A stretch of DNA of 64,000 bases from an uncultured Bacteroidales bacterium (GCA_902792895.1 CADBBK010000013.1:1-64000), one strand, 5' to 3'; counted from the first letter of the stretch, positions 52,402-61,362 are shown. Numbers and translations: made by a program. The notes: generated by a model from the sequence alone, not told the origin.

Positions 52402-53640
52402 ATGAAAAAGTTAATCTTGAAAAGCATCATGCTGATGCTCACCGCAGCCATGTGTCTGACCTCTTGCTCGAGCGATGACCCCATCCCCGTTATCCCCACC
52501 GCAACGGTCACCCTCGAAATTCCCGCCAACCTCGAGAACACCGTGCTCACCAATGCCGTCGCCACGTTGACCAACGTTCAGACGAAGCAGGCTTACACGG
52601 TCGAGGGATCCTTTTTCGTGAAGGACGGCAACGACTACAAGATCATGCTCGAAAACCTGGAGGCCGGTACCTATAACATCGCCGTAAACGGCCACCTCGA
52701 CTTCACCCTGAACGGCGTTGCCGGCCAGAAGGACTTTGAGGTCAGCTCGGAAAACGTAGTGCTCAGCACTACTGCCACGTCCATGAAGATGACCGTCTCG
52801 ACGTTCACTGCACAGGGCGGTTTTGTCATTAGCGAGATTTTCTTCACGGGCACGTCGACCTCCGAGGGCAAGTCCTACAGCGGTGACCAGTACATCATCA
52901 TCACCAACAACTCGGACGTTACCCTGTATGCCGACAGCATCGCTGTCCTGGAATCGGCCTTCCTCACTACCACCAAGGAGGACTATACCCCCGACATCAT
53001 GTCCACCCACTTCTCGGTACAGGCCTGCTACATGATTCCCGGTACCGGCAGGAGCGTGCCCGTAGAGCCCGGCGAGAGCCTGACGCTGGCCATCAATGCC
53101 ATCGACCACACTACCGAGCAGCCCAATTCCATCAACCTGACTGGTGCTGATTTTGAGTTCTTTGACGAGACCTCCAACCCCAACTTCACCGACCCCGACG
53201 GTGAGGCTCCCAACCTGGACAAGTGGTACTGCTACACCGCTACAATCTATCAGTTCCACAGCCGCGGCTTCAACTCGATGGCCATCGCCAAGATGCAGAC
53301 CAGCAAGGAAGACTGGCTGGAGAACTACGTCTATGATGCCACCTACATGTTTGTATTCGGCGATTTCTCCAAGGAGATGACCAAGAAGGGTATCTACAAG
53401 GTGCCCAACGAGTGTATTCTCGACGGTGTGAACCTGAGCGTGGAGTCGGTGCGCGAGTGGAACGTGCTTGATGCCTCGATCGACGCCGGTTGGACCTACT
53501 GCGGCAAGGTGGACCGTGACGAGACGCGCTTCAACAAGTCGGTTATCCGCAAGCAGGATGCCAACGGCAAGTACATCGACACCAACAACTCGACCAACGA
53601 CTTCACCCCTGAGGCTCCCGCGTCGTTGCTCAACAAGTAA
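52402..53640 (+). CDS. DUF4876 lipoprotein
   Basis: 412 aa. Signal peptide with lipobox at C22 (CLTSC). The first about 100 residues form a beta-sandwich (TVTLEIPANLENTVLTNAVA, LEAGTYNIAVNG). The rest is the DUF4876 region, including GGFVISEIFFTGTSTSEGK and DQYIIITNNSDVTLYADSIAV, which looks like a lamin-tail-like beta fold, and later FNSMAIAKMQTSKEDW. Surface-exposed lipoprotein in operon with a TonB receptor, a barrel and an M16 peptidase. Probably binds a ligand or the receptor. No enzyme motif is visible. The peptidase gene follows after 6 nt. Confidence 0.82.
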   Translation: MKKLILKSIMLMLTAAMCLTSCSSDDPIPVIPTATVTLEIPANLENTVLTNAVATLTNVQTKQAYTVEGSFFVKDGNDYKIMLENLEAGTYNIAVNGHLDFTLNGVAGQKDFEVSSENVVLSTTATSMKMTVSTFTAQGGFVISEIFFTGTSTSEGKSYSGDQYIIITNNSDVTLYADSIAVLESAFLTTTKEDYTPDIMSTHFSVQACYMIPGTGRSVPVEPGESLTLAINAIDHTTEQPNSINLTGADFEFFDETSNPNFTDPDGEAPNLDKWYCYTATIYQFHSRGFNSMAIAKMQTSKEDWLENYVYDATYMFVFGDFSKEMTKKGIYKVPNECILDGVNLSVESVREWNVLDASIDAGWTYCGKVDRDETRFNKSVIRKQDANGKYIDTNNSTNDFTPEAPASLLNK

Positions 53641-53646
53641 GACACG

Positions 53647-56454
53647 ATGAGAAACGCCATCTTATCATTTATTGCACTTGTGCTGCTGCCCCTCGGGGCA
53701 GTGGCACAGTTGCCTCAAGACCCTGACGTGCGCATGGGCACCCTCAAAAACGGGATGACCTATTATATCCGTCACAATGCCAAGGAGGCCGGGCTTGCCG
53801 ACTTCTACATCGCACAGCGTGTCGGGTCGATTCTTGAAGAACCCCGCCAGCGCGGATTGGCGCATTTCCTGGAGCACATGGCCTTCAACGGCACGAAGCA
53901 TTTCCCCGGCAAGAACGGTCGGCCCGGCATCGTGCCCTGGTGCGAGAGCATCGGCGTGAAGTTCGGTGCCAACCTCAATGCCTACACCTCGATTGACCAG
54001 ACCGTCTATCACATCGGCTCGGCCCCGCTCGTCCGCGAGGGCATCATCGACTCCTGCCTGCTGGTGCTCCATGACTGGAGCCATTACCTGCTGCTCGAGG
54101 ATGAGGAAATTGACAAGGAACGCGGCGTCATCCACGAGGAGTGGCGCACCCGCCGGGCAGGGATGGCCGTGCAACGCATGCAGGAGGATGTCATGCCCAT
54201 CATCTACCAGGGAACAAAATATGAGGACTGCATGCCCATCGGCTCGATGGACATCGTCGACCATTTCCCCTATCAGGACCTGCGCGATTATTACCAGAAG
54301 TGGTACCGCCCCGACCTGCAGGCCATCGTGGTCGTGGGTGACATCGATGTGAACAAGATGGAAAAGAAAATCAAGAAGGTTTTCTCGTCCATCCCTATGC
54401 CCAAGAAACCCGCCGAGCGCATCTACTATCCCGTCACTGACAACGACAAGATGATTGTCGCCATCAAGAAGGACGCCGAGCAGCCCATTGTGCTCTGCCA
54501 CCTGTATCAGAAACGTGAGGCAACGCCCGACAACGAGAAAAACAGTGAAACGTACCTGCGCGGCAGTTATATCGATGACCTTATCAGCACGATGCTCAAT
54601 GACCGCTTCGCCGAACTGCGCCAGCAGCCCGGTTCGCCTGTCCAGAGTGCGACAGGACGCGCCTCCACGTTCTTCATCAGCCGTACCAAGGAAGCCTTTG
54701 CTTTGAGCATCAGCTGCAAGCAGGACAACATCCTGGGCGGCATCATCGCTGCCGTGGGCATTGCCGAGCAGGCCCGCCAACACGGATTCACCCAGAGCGA
54801 ACTGGACCGCGCCAAGAAACTCTACCTCAATGCCGCCGAGCGCCGCGTCAAGATGCGCGATGACTACCGCAACTCGCACTATGTCAACGCCTGCGTGAGC
54901 CACTTCCTGACAGGTGAGCCGCTGGTGTCGGTCGAGTATGAGTTGGAAAACACCCGCAAACTGGACCGCGAGGTCACCCTTGAAGAGGTCAATGCCGCTA
55001 CACGCGAACTGATTACCGACCAGAACCAAGTCGTCGTCATGTATGCCCCCGACAAGGAGGAAGTCGTCTTGCCCACCGAGGACCAGATTGAGCAGGTCAT
55101 CACGGCCGCCCAGCGCCTGAACTATGCGCCTTACACCGAGCAGCAATTGGCCGACGAGTTAATTGGCCAACTGCCTCAGCCGGGGTCCATCATGAACGAG
55201 AAACCCTATCGCCATGGCTTTACCGAGTTCACGCTATCCAACGGCATGAAAGTGTATGCCCGCAAGACCGATTTCAACGCCGACGTCGTCTCGCTGGAAA
55301 TGGAAGGCGAAGGCGGAACCTCGCTTTACGGCGACGAGGACATCCCCAATTTCAGCCTCATTTCAAGCAGCGTGAGCGAGGCGGGTGTGGGTGACTTCGA
55401 CATCATCACGTTGCGCAAGATGCTCACCGGCAAGTCAGTCCGTGTCAGCCCATCCGCCGGTTCCAAGAGTCAGAGTATCAGTGGCACCTCATCGGTCAAG
55501 GACATGAAGACCATGTTCGAACTGGCCTATCTGTACTTCACGTCACCACGACGCGATACCACGGCCTTCAACGAGTTCATCGGCCGCAACCGCTCGTTCC
55601 TCACCAACCGCAATGCGTCGCCCAAGGTGGATTATAACGATTCCATCAGGGCCATCCTCTACGGTCATCATCCGCGCATGGCGCCTGTCGTGCAATCAAC
55701 ACTTGACCACGTGAGCTACGACCGCATCCTCGACATCTACAAGGACCGCTTCAGCGACGCGTCCAACTTCAAGACGGTCATCATCGGCAACTATGACGAG
55801 AAAGAACTGCGGCAGTTGCTTTGCCAGTATCTTGCGACCCTGCCATCCACAGGCAAGCACGAGCAGACCAATTACGGCAATATCCCGCAGATTGTTGGCG
55901 GTCAGTCGGTTCACAAGTTCAGCAAGAAGATGGCGACTCCGCTGGCCAACGTCAGCATCTATTACACCGCCGACGTGCCCTTCACGGCACAAAGCGACCT
56001 GGAACTGGATTTCCTCAAGCGTTGCCTCTCTATCGCCTATACCGACTCGGTGCGCGAGGAGAAGGGCGGCACCTACGGCGTAAGCGTTGATTTTGAACTG
56101 GCCAAGGATGACCAACCCACAGCCACCTTCAAGATTTCATACAATGCCGACCCCGAGCGCTACGAGGAACTCAACCCGATTATCTACCAACAGTTGCGCA
56201 ACATCGCAGATAACGGGCCTCTTGAGTCGAGTATGGATAAGGTGAAATTATACCTCACCAAGCAGTATGCCCAGATGGCGATTACCAACGACTACTGGAG
56301 CTACATCATCTGGCATGAGCTGGACGACCAGGTGGACTTTGACCGCGACTACTGCAAGATGGTCAACGACATGACTGCCGCCGACGTACAGCGCATGGCA
56401 CAGCGCCTGCTTGCAGCCAAACGCTGCATCGAGGTCACCATGTTATCAGAATAG
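53647..56454 (+). CDS. M16-family zinc metallopeptidase (pitrilysin-like), exported
   Basis: 935 aa with signal peptide (ends GAVAQ). Two M16 halves. The first has the inverted zinc motif HFLEH (73-77) and a downstream ERGVIHEEW segment (158-166) able to supply the third ligand, so it is active. The second half (from about 510) lacks HxxEH, as usual, but keeps the YSIDSVREEKGGTYG-like substrate-binding segment (TDSVREEKGGTYGVSV). The family cleaves peptides in a closed chamber. Being exported and in one operon with a TonB receptor, it may process an imported or exported peptide. It starts 6 nt after the DUF4876 gene and is closed by a terminator at 56480-56521. Confidence 0.93.
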   Translation: MRNAILSFIALVLLPLGAVAQLPQDPDVRMGTLKNGMTYYIRHNAKEAGLADFYIAQRVGSILEEPRQRGLAHFLEHMAFNGTKHFPGKNGRPGIVPWCESIGVKFGANLNAYTSIDQTVYHIGSAPLVREGIIDSCLLVLHDWSHYLLLEDEEIDKERGVIHEEWRTRRAGMAVQRMQEDVMPIIYQGTKYEDCMPIGSMDIVDHFPYQDLRDYYQKWYRPDLQAIVVVGDIDVNKMEKKIKKVFSSIPMPKKPAERIYYPVTDNDKMIVAIKKDAEQPIVLCHLYQKREATPDNEKNSETYLRGSYIDDLISTMLNDRFAELRQQPGSPVQSATGRASTFFISRTKEAFALSISCKQDNILGGIIAAVGIAEQARQHGFTQSELDRAKKLYLNAAERRVKMRDDYRNSHYVNACVSHFLTGEPLVSVEYELENTRKLDREVTLEEVNAATRELITDQNQVVVMYAPDKEEVVLPTEDQIEQVITAAQRLNYAPYTEQQLADELIGQLPQPGSIMNEKPYRHGFTEFTLSNGMKVYARKTDFNADVVSLEMEGEGGTSLYGDEDIPNFSLISSSVSEAGVGDFDIITLRKMLTGKSVRVSPSAGSKSQSISGTSSVKDMKTMFELAYLYFTSPRRDTTAFNEFIGRNRSFLTNRNASPKVDYNDSIRAILYGHHPRMAPVVQSTLDHVSYDRILDIYKDRFSDASNFKTVIIGNYDEKELRQLLCQYLATLPSTGKHEQTNYGNIPQIVGGQSVHKFSKKMATPLANVSIYYTADVPFTAQSDLELDFLKRCLSIAYTDSVREEKGGTYGVSVDFELAKDDQPTATFKISYNADPERYEELNPIIYQQLRNIADNGPLESSMDKVKLYLTKQYAQMAITNDYWSYIIWHELDDQVDFDRDYCKMVNDMTAADVQRMAQRLLAAKRCIEVTMLSE

Positions 56455-56479
56455 CAGAGCAAACCATTTTCATATCCAA

Positions 56480-56521
56480 GCCCCCAATGGTTACCACACA
56501 TAACTTTTGGGGGCATTTTTT
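56480..56521 (+). terminator. Rho-independent terminator of the TonB/M16 operon
   Basis: GCCCCCAA (56480-56487) pairs with TTGGGGGC (56507-56514), followed by ATTTTTT. Located 25 nt after the peptidase stop codon. Confidence 0.85.
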
Positions 56522-56545
56522 GTCATAAATACCAAGAAATGATGA

Positions 56546-56576
56546 TTGCGCGGGCATGCGGTGATACCTAATTTTG
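56546..56576 (+). promoter_or_regulatory. Predicted promoter of the hemerythrin-LuxR gene
   Basis: TTG (56546-56548), a 20-bp spacer and TAATTTTG (56569-56576), a full match to the Bacteroidota promoter consensus, 22 bp before the ATG at 56599. Confidence 0.75.
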
Positions 56577-56598
56577 CAGCAACCAACCATGCTACACG

Positions 56599-57558
56599 AT
56601 GAAGAACCAGAAGATATATGAAGCCGATGACCAGATGATCACCCTCATCGGTGACAACTATGACCTCTTGCAGGCCCTGGGCAGTTTCGGCATCAGTTTG
56701 GGTTTCGGTGACAAGACCGTCAGGGAGACCTGCGAAGCCAACCATGTGGACACCCACACGTTCCTTGCCGTGGTCAACTATGCCATCAACGGCATCGGTG
56801 TTGACGAGGACGATGAGCTGATTTCGGTCCCCACCCTACTGCATTACCTCCAGGCAAGCCATGACTACTTCATCGACTTCCAGCTGCCTTACATCCGCCG
56901 CGAGTTGGAAGAGTCGCTCGACCGGAACAACTCGCTGGCAGCGCTCATCATGCGCCTCTACGACGAGTATGCCCGCGAGATACGCAGCCACATGAACTAT
57001 GAACAACAGACGTTGTTCCCCTACGTGGAAACACTGCTTGGCGGCCATCCCGCCAGCGACTACAACGTTGAGACCTTCTCCAAGCACCACGATGCCGCCG
57101 ACCAGCAACTGCATGAGCTCAAAATCCTCATCATCAAGTATCTGCCGCAAGACGGACTGCACAACAACCAGCTCACTGCCACCCTCCACGACATCTATGA
57201 GAACGAGGTGTGGCTGCAGCAGCACGCCATGGTCGAGGACCATATCTTCGTCCCCGCCATCCGCCGGCTGGAGCGGATGGTCAAGCACGGCAGCGTGTCC
57301 AAGAACATCTCCAAGATGGTCTTCAAGAACGGGCCCAGCAGCAGCGAGACGCTGTCCGACCGCGAGAAGGAAGTCATCATAGCCCTCGTACAAGGCATGT
57401 CCAACAAGGAAATCGCCTCACATCTGGACATCTCGGTCAACACCGTCATCACCCACCGGCGCAACATCGCACGCAAACTACAGATCCACAGCCCCGCCGG
57501 ACTCACCATCTATGCCATCGTGGGAGGCCTCATCGACATCAATGCGGTAAAACTATAA
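56599..57558 (+). CDS. Hemerythrin-like sensor fused to LuxR-type DNA-binding domain
   Basis: 319 aa, cytoplasmic. An N-terminal ScdA/RIC-like helix pair (about 10-60, TVRETCEANHVD but without the usual paired Cys) precedes a hemerythrin HHE four-helix bundle (about 80-225). Candidate diiron ligands are H88, H131, E135, H163 or H164, H209 and H215 (SHDYF, RSHMNYEQQTLFP, HAMVEDHIFVP). The C-terminal LuxR helix-turn-helix spans about 251-312 (LSDREKEVIIALVQGMSNKE, SVNTVITHRRNIARKL). It is likely a one-component regulator sensing oxygen, NO or redox state through a diiron centre (inference). It has its own promoter. Targets are unknown; the VWA gene 206 nt downstream is one candidate. Confidence 0.88.
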   Translation: MKNQKIYEADDQMITLIGDNYDLLQALGSFGISLGFGDKTVRETCEANHVDTHTFLAVVNYAINGIGVDEDDELISVPTLLHYLQASHDYFIDFQLPYIRRELEESLDRNNSLAALIMRLYDEYAREIRSHMNYEQQTLFPYVETLLGGHPASDYNVETFSKHHDAADQQLHELKILIIKYLPQDGLHNNQLTATLHDIYENEVWLQQHAMVEDHIFVPAIRRLERMVKHGSVSKNISKMVFKNGPSSSETLSDREKEVIIALVQGMSNKEIASHLDISVNTVITHRRNIARKLQIHSPAGLTIYAIVGGLIDINAVKL

Positions 57559-57715
57559 CCCCCATTCCCCACACCACTTTTCATCCCGAGCAGCAACCAG
57601 ACACCGCTCGGGAAGTTTTTGCTATTCCTCTTATTTCCAGCACTCTAACGCAGTGAAATCATGTCAAAAAAATTTGGCAAGGTTGCAGGAATCAAGGTTA
57701 GGGCAAATAAGACTG

Positions 57716-57723
57716 TAAATTTG
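57716..57723 (+). promoter_or_regulatory. -7 promoter element (TAAATTTG)
   Basis: An exact match to TAnnTTTG, 41 bp before the VWA protein start at 57765. A -33 TTG at normal spacing is not seen. Confidence 0.55.
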
Positions 57724-57764
57724 CATCGACAACCAAAATTACTAACAATCAAAACTTACCCGCT

Positions 57765-58628
57765 ATGAAATTCGAAGATCTTTTCAAGAAGAAGACAGCG
57801 CCCGTGACCGATACTGCCGACGTCACCGGCGAGACCCCTGACGAGTGCCCCAACTCAGACACCGACACCAAGCAAGAGGAAAAATCACTGGATCAAGTTG
57901 CTCCCAAGTCCATCGGCGTCCTGGACATGGTCATCGCATTCGACACCACTGGATCGATGGCAGCCTACATCGGTGCCGTGCGCCAAGAGGTATCTGAACT
58001 CATTCCCCGACTGTTTGAAGACAACGAGGACCTGCGACTGGGCATCGTAGCCTTCGGTGATTACTGCGACATGAAGAACCCCCAGGAGTTCGGCAAGGCC
58101 TATCAGTGCATTATGCCGACCGACAACCAAGATGAGTTAGTGAAATTCGTAAAGCGCTCCAAGGACACATCCGGTGGAGACGTCGACGAATTCTACGAGC
58201 TGGTCATCAAGAAAATCGTCGAGGAGACACCGTGGCGCGAAGATGCCAACCGCGTCATTCTGCTGATTTCGGATGCAACGCCCCACCCCATCGGCTATAC
58301 CTTCAAGAAGTATGTCGTCAACAACCAGATTGACTGGAGAGAAGAGGCCAGAAAGGCTGCTCAGATGAAAATCAAGATTGACACGGTCACCATTACCGAC
58401 GAACCCTGGTACAAGGAGTTGTCCCAGATGACCGACGGCATGAGCGTCCCCTTTGAGAGCGGTGCCAAAACAGCGAGACTGGTCGAAGCCGCCACATGGT
58501 CACGTGGCTCGAAGGCCGACAGGCTGAAATTTGACCGCTTGATGGAAGAATGCAGCGATAAAGAGATGCAGGAAGTGTTTATTGCCTACATGTCTGAGAG
58601 AATGAAGTGTGATGACGATGATTGCTGA
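57765..58628 (+). CDS. Von Willebrand factor type A domain protein
   Basis: 287 aa, no signal peptide, cytoplasmic. A polar N-terminal tail (1-48) is followed by a VWA domain with a complete MIDAS: DTTGS at 60-64, then a Thr in the SKDTSGGDVDEFYE segment and an Asp in LLISDATPHP. It ends with a charged helical region and CDDDDC. Stand-alone bacterial VWA proteins of this kind bind partner proteins through a metal ion. Some close relatives are linked to kinases, but no kinase gene adjoins this one. The GGDVDEF segment is typical of the VWA/alpha-kinase-associated group. Probably its own transcript. Function unknown. Confidence 0.8.
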   Translation: MKFEDLFKKKTAPVTDTADVTGETPDECPNSDTDTKQEEKSLDQVAPKSIGVLDMVIAFDTTGSMAAYIGAVRQEVSELIPRLFEDNEDLRLGIVAFGDYCDMKNPQEFGKAYQCIMPTDNQDELVKFVKRSKDTSGGDVDEFYELVIKKIVEETPWREDANRVILLISDATPHPIGYTFKKYVVNNQIDWREEARKAAQMKIKIDTVTITDEPWYKELSQMTDGMSVPFESGAKTARLVEAATWSRGSKADRLKFDRLMEECSDKEMQEVFIAYMSERMKCDDDDC

Positions 58629-58849
58629 TTCGCCATCGTGATGTGCATCTGGTTCAAGTTCACCTTCCCCCACATGCGGATTCACAACTCAGCACAACTC
58701 GCTCGCTGAAATATTTACCCTATTTCTCCGTTTGATATATAGACAACACCCGCCGATTGCAGTATGACACTATCATGATGCTGCTGCAACAGCATGAGTA
58801 AAGAATATTTCTAGATATTGACTGATTGAACCGATAAAAAACGAATAGT

Positions 58850-59308
58850 ATGAAACGATTATTTTTTGACATGGATGGTGTCCTGGTGAATTTCGAATCA
58901 GGACTCGAACAAGTTGACGCAGCGACCAAATCACTGTATGCAGACCGTCCAGAAGACATTCCGGGCCTTTTCTCACTGATGAAGCCCCTGCCCGGCGCCA
59001 TCGAAGCCGTCAACCTGCTGGCTCAGCACTATGATGTGTTCATTCTCTCCACCGCACCGTGGCAGAACCCCTCGGCATGGAGCGACAAATTGACCTGGGT
59101 AGTCGACCACTTGGGCGACGTGTTCTACAAGCGCATCTTCCTCACCCACCGCAAGGACCTCTGCCTGGGCGACTACCTCATTGACGACCGCAGCAAGCAC
59201 GGAGCCAGCGACTTCCCCGGCGAGTGGATCCAATTCGGCTCCGAAAAATACCCCGACTGGGATGCCGTCATCGCCTATCTCTCCCAAAAAGACGGTTGGA
59301 CCGTATGA
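58850..59308 (+). CDS. HAD-family 5'(3')-deoxyribonucleotidase-like protein
   Basis: 152 aa. HAD phosphatase of the NT5C type. The nucleophile motif is FFDMDGVLVNF (Asp-Met-Asp), motif II is ILSTAPW (Ser/Thr), and motif IV is YLIDDRSKHG (Asp-Asp). The short helical cap (EQVDAATKSLY, PGLFSLMKPLPGA) fits the cytosolic/mitochondrial deoxyribonucleotidase group, which removes phosphate from deoxynucleoside monophosphates. The lysine of motif III lies in the FYKRIFLTHRKDL segment. It is followed 19 nt later by a small protein gene, probably in the same transcript. Confidence 0.85.
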   Translation: MKRLFFDMDGVLVNFESGLEQVDAATKSLYADRPEDIPGLFSLMKPLPGAIEAVNLLAQHYDVFILSTAPWQNPSAWSDKLTWVVDHLGDVFYKRIFLTHRKDLCLGDYLIDDRSKHGASDFPGEWIQFGSEKYPDWDAVIAYLSQKDGWTV

Positions 59309-59327
59309 GCCACCACACAATTACATC

Positions 59328-59612
59328 ATGGACAGACAAGGACTCATCAGCCTATGCCACTACTACAACGGCGAGGACGAGGACAAATGCCCCTTCACCG
59401 ACACCCCCAAGGCACGGCTCTGGATGGCCGAAATGATGGTATGCACCCACTTTGCAGATTCGATTGGCAAAGACAACCCCATCGACGATTTGCACGATAT
59501 GGTTTTTGCCTACGTCTCCAAGTGGGACCCATACACCTTCCGCGACACCCTCGACGAATACATCAAAGTCGCAAACCCCAAACAATCCATCATTGACACC
59601 TACTACAACTAA
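59328..59612 (+). CDS. Small conserved-looking protein of unknown function
   Basis: 94 aa from the ATG at 59328. A longer frame opening inside the HAD gene is rejected because its first 49 codons only shadow that gene. The protein is acidic and helical, with CHYYNGEDEDKCPF near the N terminus, WMAEMMVCTHF and KWDPYTFRDTLDEYI near the C terminus. I do not recognise the family. The spacing (19 nt after the nucleotidase) suggests coexpression. A palindromic repeat and a strong terminator follow. Confidence 0.65.
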   Translation: MDRQGLISLCHYYNGEDEDKCPFTDTPKARLWMAEMMVCTHFADSIGKDNPIDDLHDMVFAYVSKWDPYTFRDTLDEYIKVANPKQSIIDTYYN

Positions 59613-59655
59613 CCAATAAAGACAAAACCCAAACACTCACCCCGTCCGTTATGTA

Positions 59656-59742
59656 GAGACGCAAAACATGCGCAAACCGAAGGTCATGATGCCTGCATCG
59701 ATGGTTGAGGTGCCGCCAGATTTATCCAAAATTTTGCGTCTC
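59656..59742. repeat. Palindromic GAGACGCAAAA-type repeat, copy 3 (split arms)
   Basis: GAGACGCAAAA (59656-59666) and TTTTGCGTCTC (59732-59742) are the same arms as the copies at 18069 and 37434, but they are separated by 65 bp of other sequence. The context before (CCGTT.TGTA) and after (TCAAGG, TGCGTAATGCC, GATTGGAGG) matches the 37434 copy, so this is the same repeat with an insertion, or the longer ancestral form. Confidence 0.75.
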
Positions 59743-59774
59743 AAGGACAGCATTTGCGTAATGCCAAACGATTG

Positions 59775-59816
59775 GAGGGTGTGCCATAATTCAGTTATGG
59801 CTCATCCTCTTTTTTT
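59775..59816 (+). terminator. Rho-independent terminator
   Basis: GAGGGTGTGCCATAA (59775-59789) pairs with TTATGGCTCATCCTC (59795-59809) with a 5-nt loop, followed by TTTTTTT. It ends the HAD/small-protein transcript. Confidence 0.9.
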
Positions 59817-59902
59817 GTCGCTTACATCCTAATGCTAACCACAAAACACCCTATCGTGTATTGTCAGGACATCAGAATTTGCAGTAGGTTCAATACCACT
59901 GC

Positions 59903-59932
59903 CAGCCGAGGACAATGACGCGCCCTCGGCTG
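59903..59932. other. Intergenic hairpin upstream of the Fic gene
   Basis: CAGCCGAGG (59903-59911) and CCTCGGCTG (59924-59932) are perfect 9-bp arms around a 12-nt loop. No T-tract follows. The rest of 59817-60070 contains no gene that I can support. Confidence 0.5.
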
Positions 59933-60100
59933 AGCCTTATAATACACTATGTCGGCTCACAATGACAGCAAGTTCGGTCTATACATCAATTAATGCTTCA
60001 GCATATATTTTCGCTTTCTTAATCATCCGTTATTTTCTGCAAAAACATAAAAATGTTGCAAATAAGGTTGTAATTTTGCAACCATTTTAAAAACATTTAT

Positions 60101-60108
60101 TATCTTTG
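60101..60108 (+). promoter_or_regulatory. -7 promoter element (TATCTTTG) of the Fic gene
   Basis: An exact TAnnTTTG match 26 bp before the ATG at 60135, with a TTG 22 bp upstream (60076-60078). A second match, TAATTTTG (60071-60078), overlaps that TTG and could be another start. Confidence 0.65.
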
Positions 60109-60134
60109 CACTGTTAATCAAAAAAAAGGTTCCC

Positions 60135-61202
60135 ATGAAGTATCTAAATATAAGGAAGGCACTGGCGGCATGGCAAGAGATACAGCCTCTGTCAGAAAAG
60201 GACAGGGAAAGGCTCAGTCGACGCTTTACCGTAGACTTCAATTATAACAGCAACCACATCGAGGGCAACACGCTGACCTATGGTCAGACAGAAATCCTGC
60301 TATTATTCGGTAAGGTGATTGGTGAAGCCGATGTGAGGGATGTGCAAGAGATGACGGCGAGCAACGTAGGCCTAAGGATGATGACCGAGGAGGCATTGGT
60401 TAAAGAAATGCCATTAACGCAGAACTTTATTAGAACACTACACAAGACCTTATTGCGTGAAGACTACACCGTGTATCATGATTTGCCTGGCGGCGTACAG
60501 ACAAGTTACGTGATACACGCGGGACAGTATAAGACACGACCTAATAGTGTGATCACTAGATATGGAGACCGTTTTGAGTATGCTTCACCAGAGGAAACTC
60601 CAGGACTGATGAGTGACCTGGTTGACTGGTATAATGTGGCCGAAAAAGAAGGAAAGTTATCACCGGTGGAGTTGGCTGCATTATTCCACTATCGATACAT
60701 ACGTATTCACCCCTTTGAGGACGGCAACGGACGCATTGCCCGACTGATGGTAAATTATATCCTGGCTCGTCATGACTATCCGATGATTGTGGTACGGAGC
60801 CGTGAGAAAAAAGAATATCTCGAAGCACTGCATCAGGCAGACCTCGAAGCGGGTCCTATACCCAGCGATGGTGCCCATGCAGAGTTAAAAGACATCAAGC
60901 CATTCCTGAAGTACTTCAATGGACTGGTGGCCAGAGAAGTGTATAATGACGTGTTGTTTGTGAGCGAGAGAGATGAAAATGTGTGGTGGTATGATGGAGA
61001 GCGGATTGCATTCCGAACTCCAAATTATACAAAGATTCTCAATGCCATGCGCACTGAACCCACGTTGACTCTTGCTGATATGAAAGAAGTGACAGGCATC
61101 AGCATTACCGCTATCCAAAAGCTCATCGACCGATTGATTGACAAGAAATATGTAGAACGGGGCGAGAAAGATGGAAGCTGGAGAGTTTTTGTCACCCAAT
61201 AA
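60135..61202 (+). CDS. Fic-family protein adenylyltransferase with C-terminal winged helix
   Basis: 355 aa. Fic enzymes transfer AMP (or related groups) to hydroxyls on target proteins. The full catalytic motif HPFEDGNGRIAR is at 192-203. The N-terminal inhibitory motif is present as SNHIEGN (S39, E43), so it is a class II Fic protein held inactive by its own helix. A C-terminal winged-helix (about 290-350, LADMKEVTGISITAIQKLID) suggests DNA binding and possible autoregulation. The gene looks AT-richer than its neighbours and uses different codons, a hint of transfer. No antitoxin gene adjoins it, as expected when the inhibitory motif is in the same chain. The flap region contains TRPNSVITRYGDRFEYA. 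Target unknown. Confidence 0.92.
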   Translation: MKYLNIRKALAAWQEIQPLSEKDRERLSRRFTVDFNYNSNHIEGNTLTYGQTEILLLFGKVIGEADVRDVQEMTASNVGLRMMTEEALVKEMPLTQNFIRTLHKTLLREDYTVYHDLPGGVQTSYVIHAGQYKTRPNSVITRYGDRFEYASPEETPGLMSDLVDWYNVAEKEGKLSPVELAALFHYRYIRIHPFEDGNGRIARLMVNYILARHDYPMIVVRSREKKEYLEALHQADLEAGPIPSDGAHAELKDIKPFLKYFNGLVAREVYNDVLFVSERDENVWWYDGERIAFRTPNYTKILNAMRTEPTLTLADMKEVTGISITAIQKLIDRLIDKKYVERGEKDGSWRVFVTQ

Positions 61203-61319
61203 AACAGGTATCAATAGTTAAATCCAGAGTAAACTCGAAGCAATAATAAGGTTATACTTTATTCACCTAATTCGTAAGGACGTAAGAATTTTGGGTCCCT
61301 TGGGTTCAACCACAAAAAG

Positions 61320-61362
61320 AAGAACCGCCAAACGGCTGACAAACAACCATCTAGCGGTTCTT
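61320..61362 (-). terminator. Hairpin with T-tract on the minus strand
   Basis: AAGAACCGC (61320-61328) and GCGGTTCTT (61354-61362) are perfect arms. Read on the minus strand they are followed by CTTTTTG, so this looks like a terminator for minus-strand transcription, although no minus-strand gene remains here. Confidence 0.55.

Noticed and set aside
59181..59327. Longer N terminus of the small protein after the HAD gene
   Set aside because: These codons only overlap the HAD nucleotidase in another frame and are low-complexity Pro/Ser/Thr.
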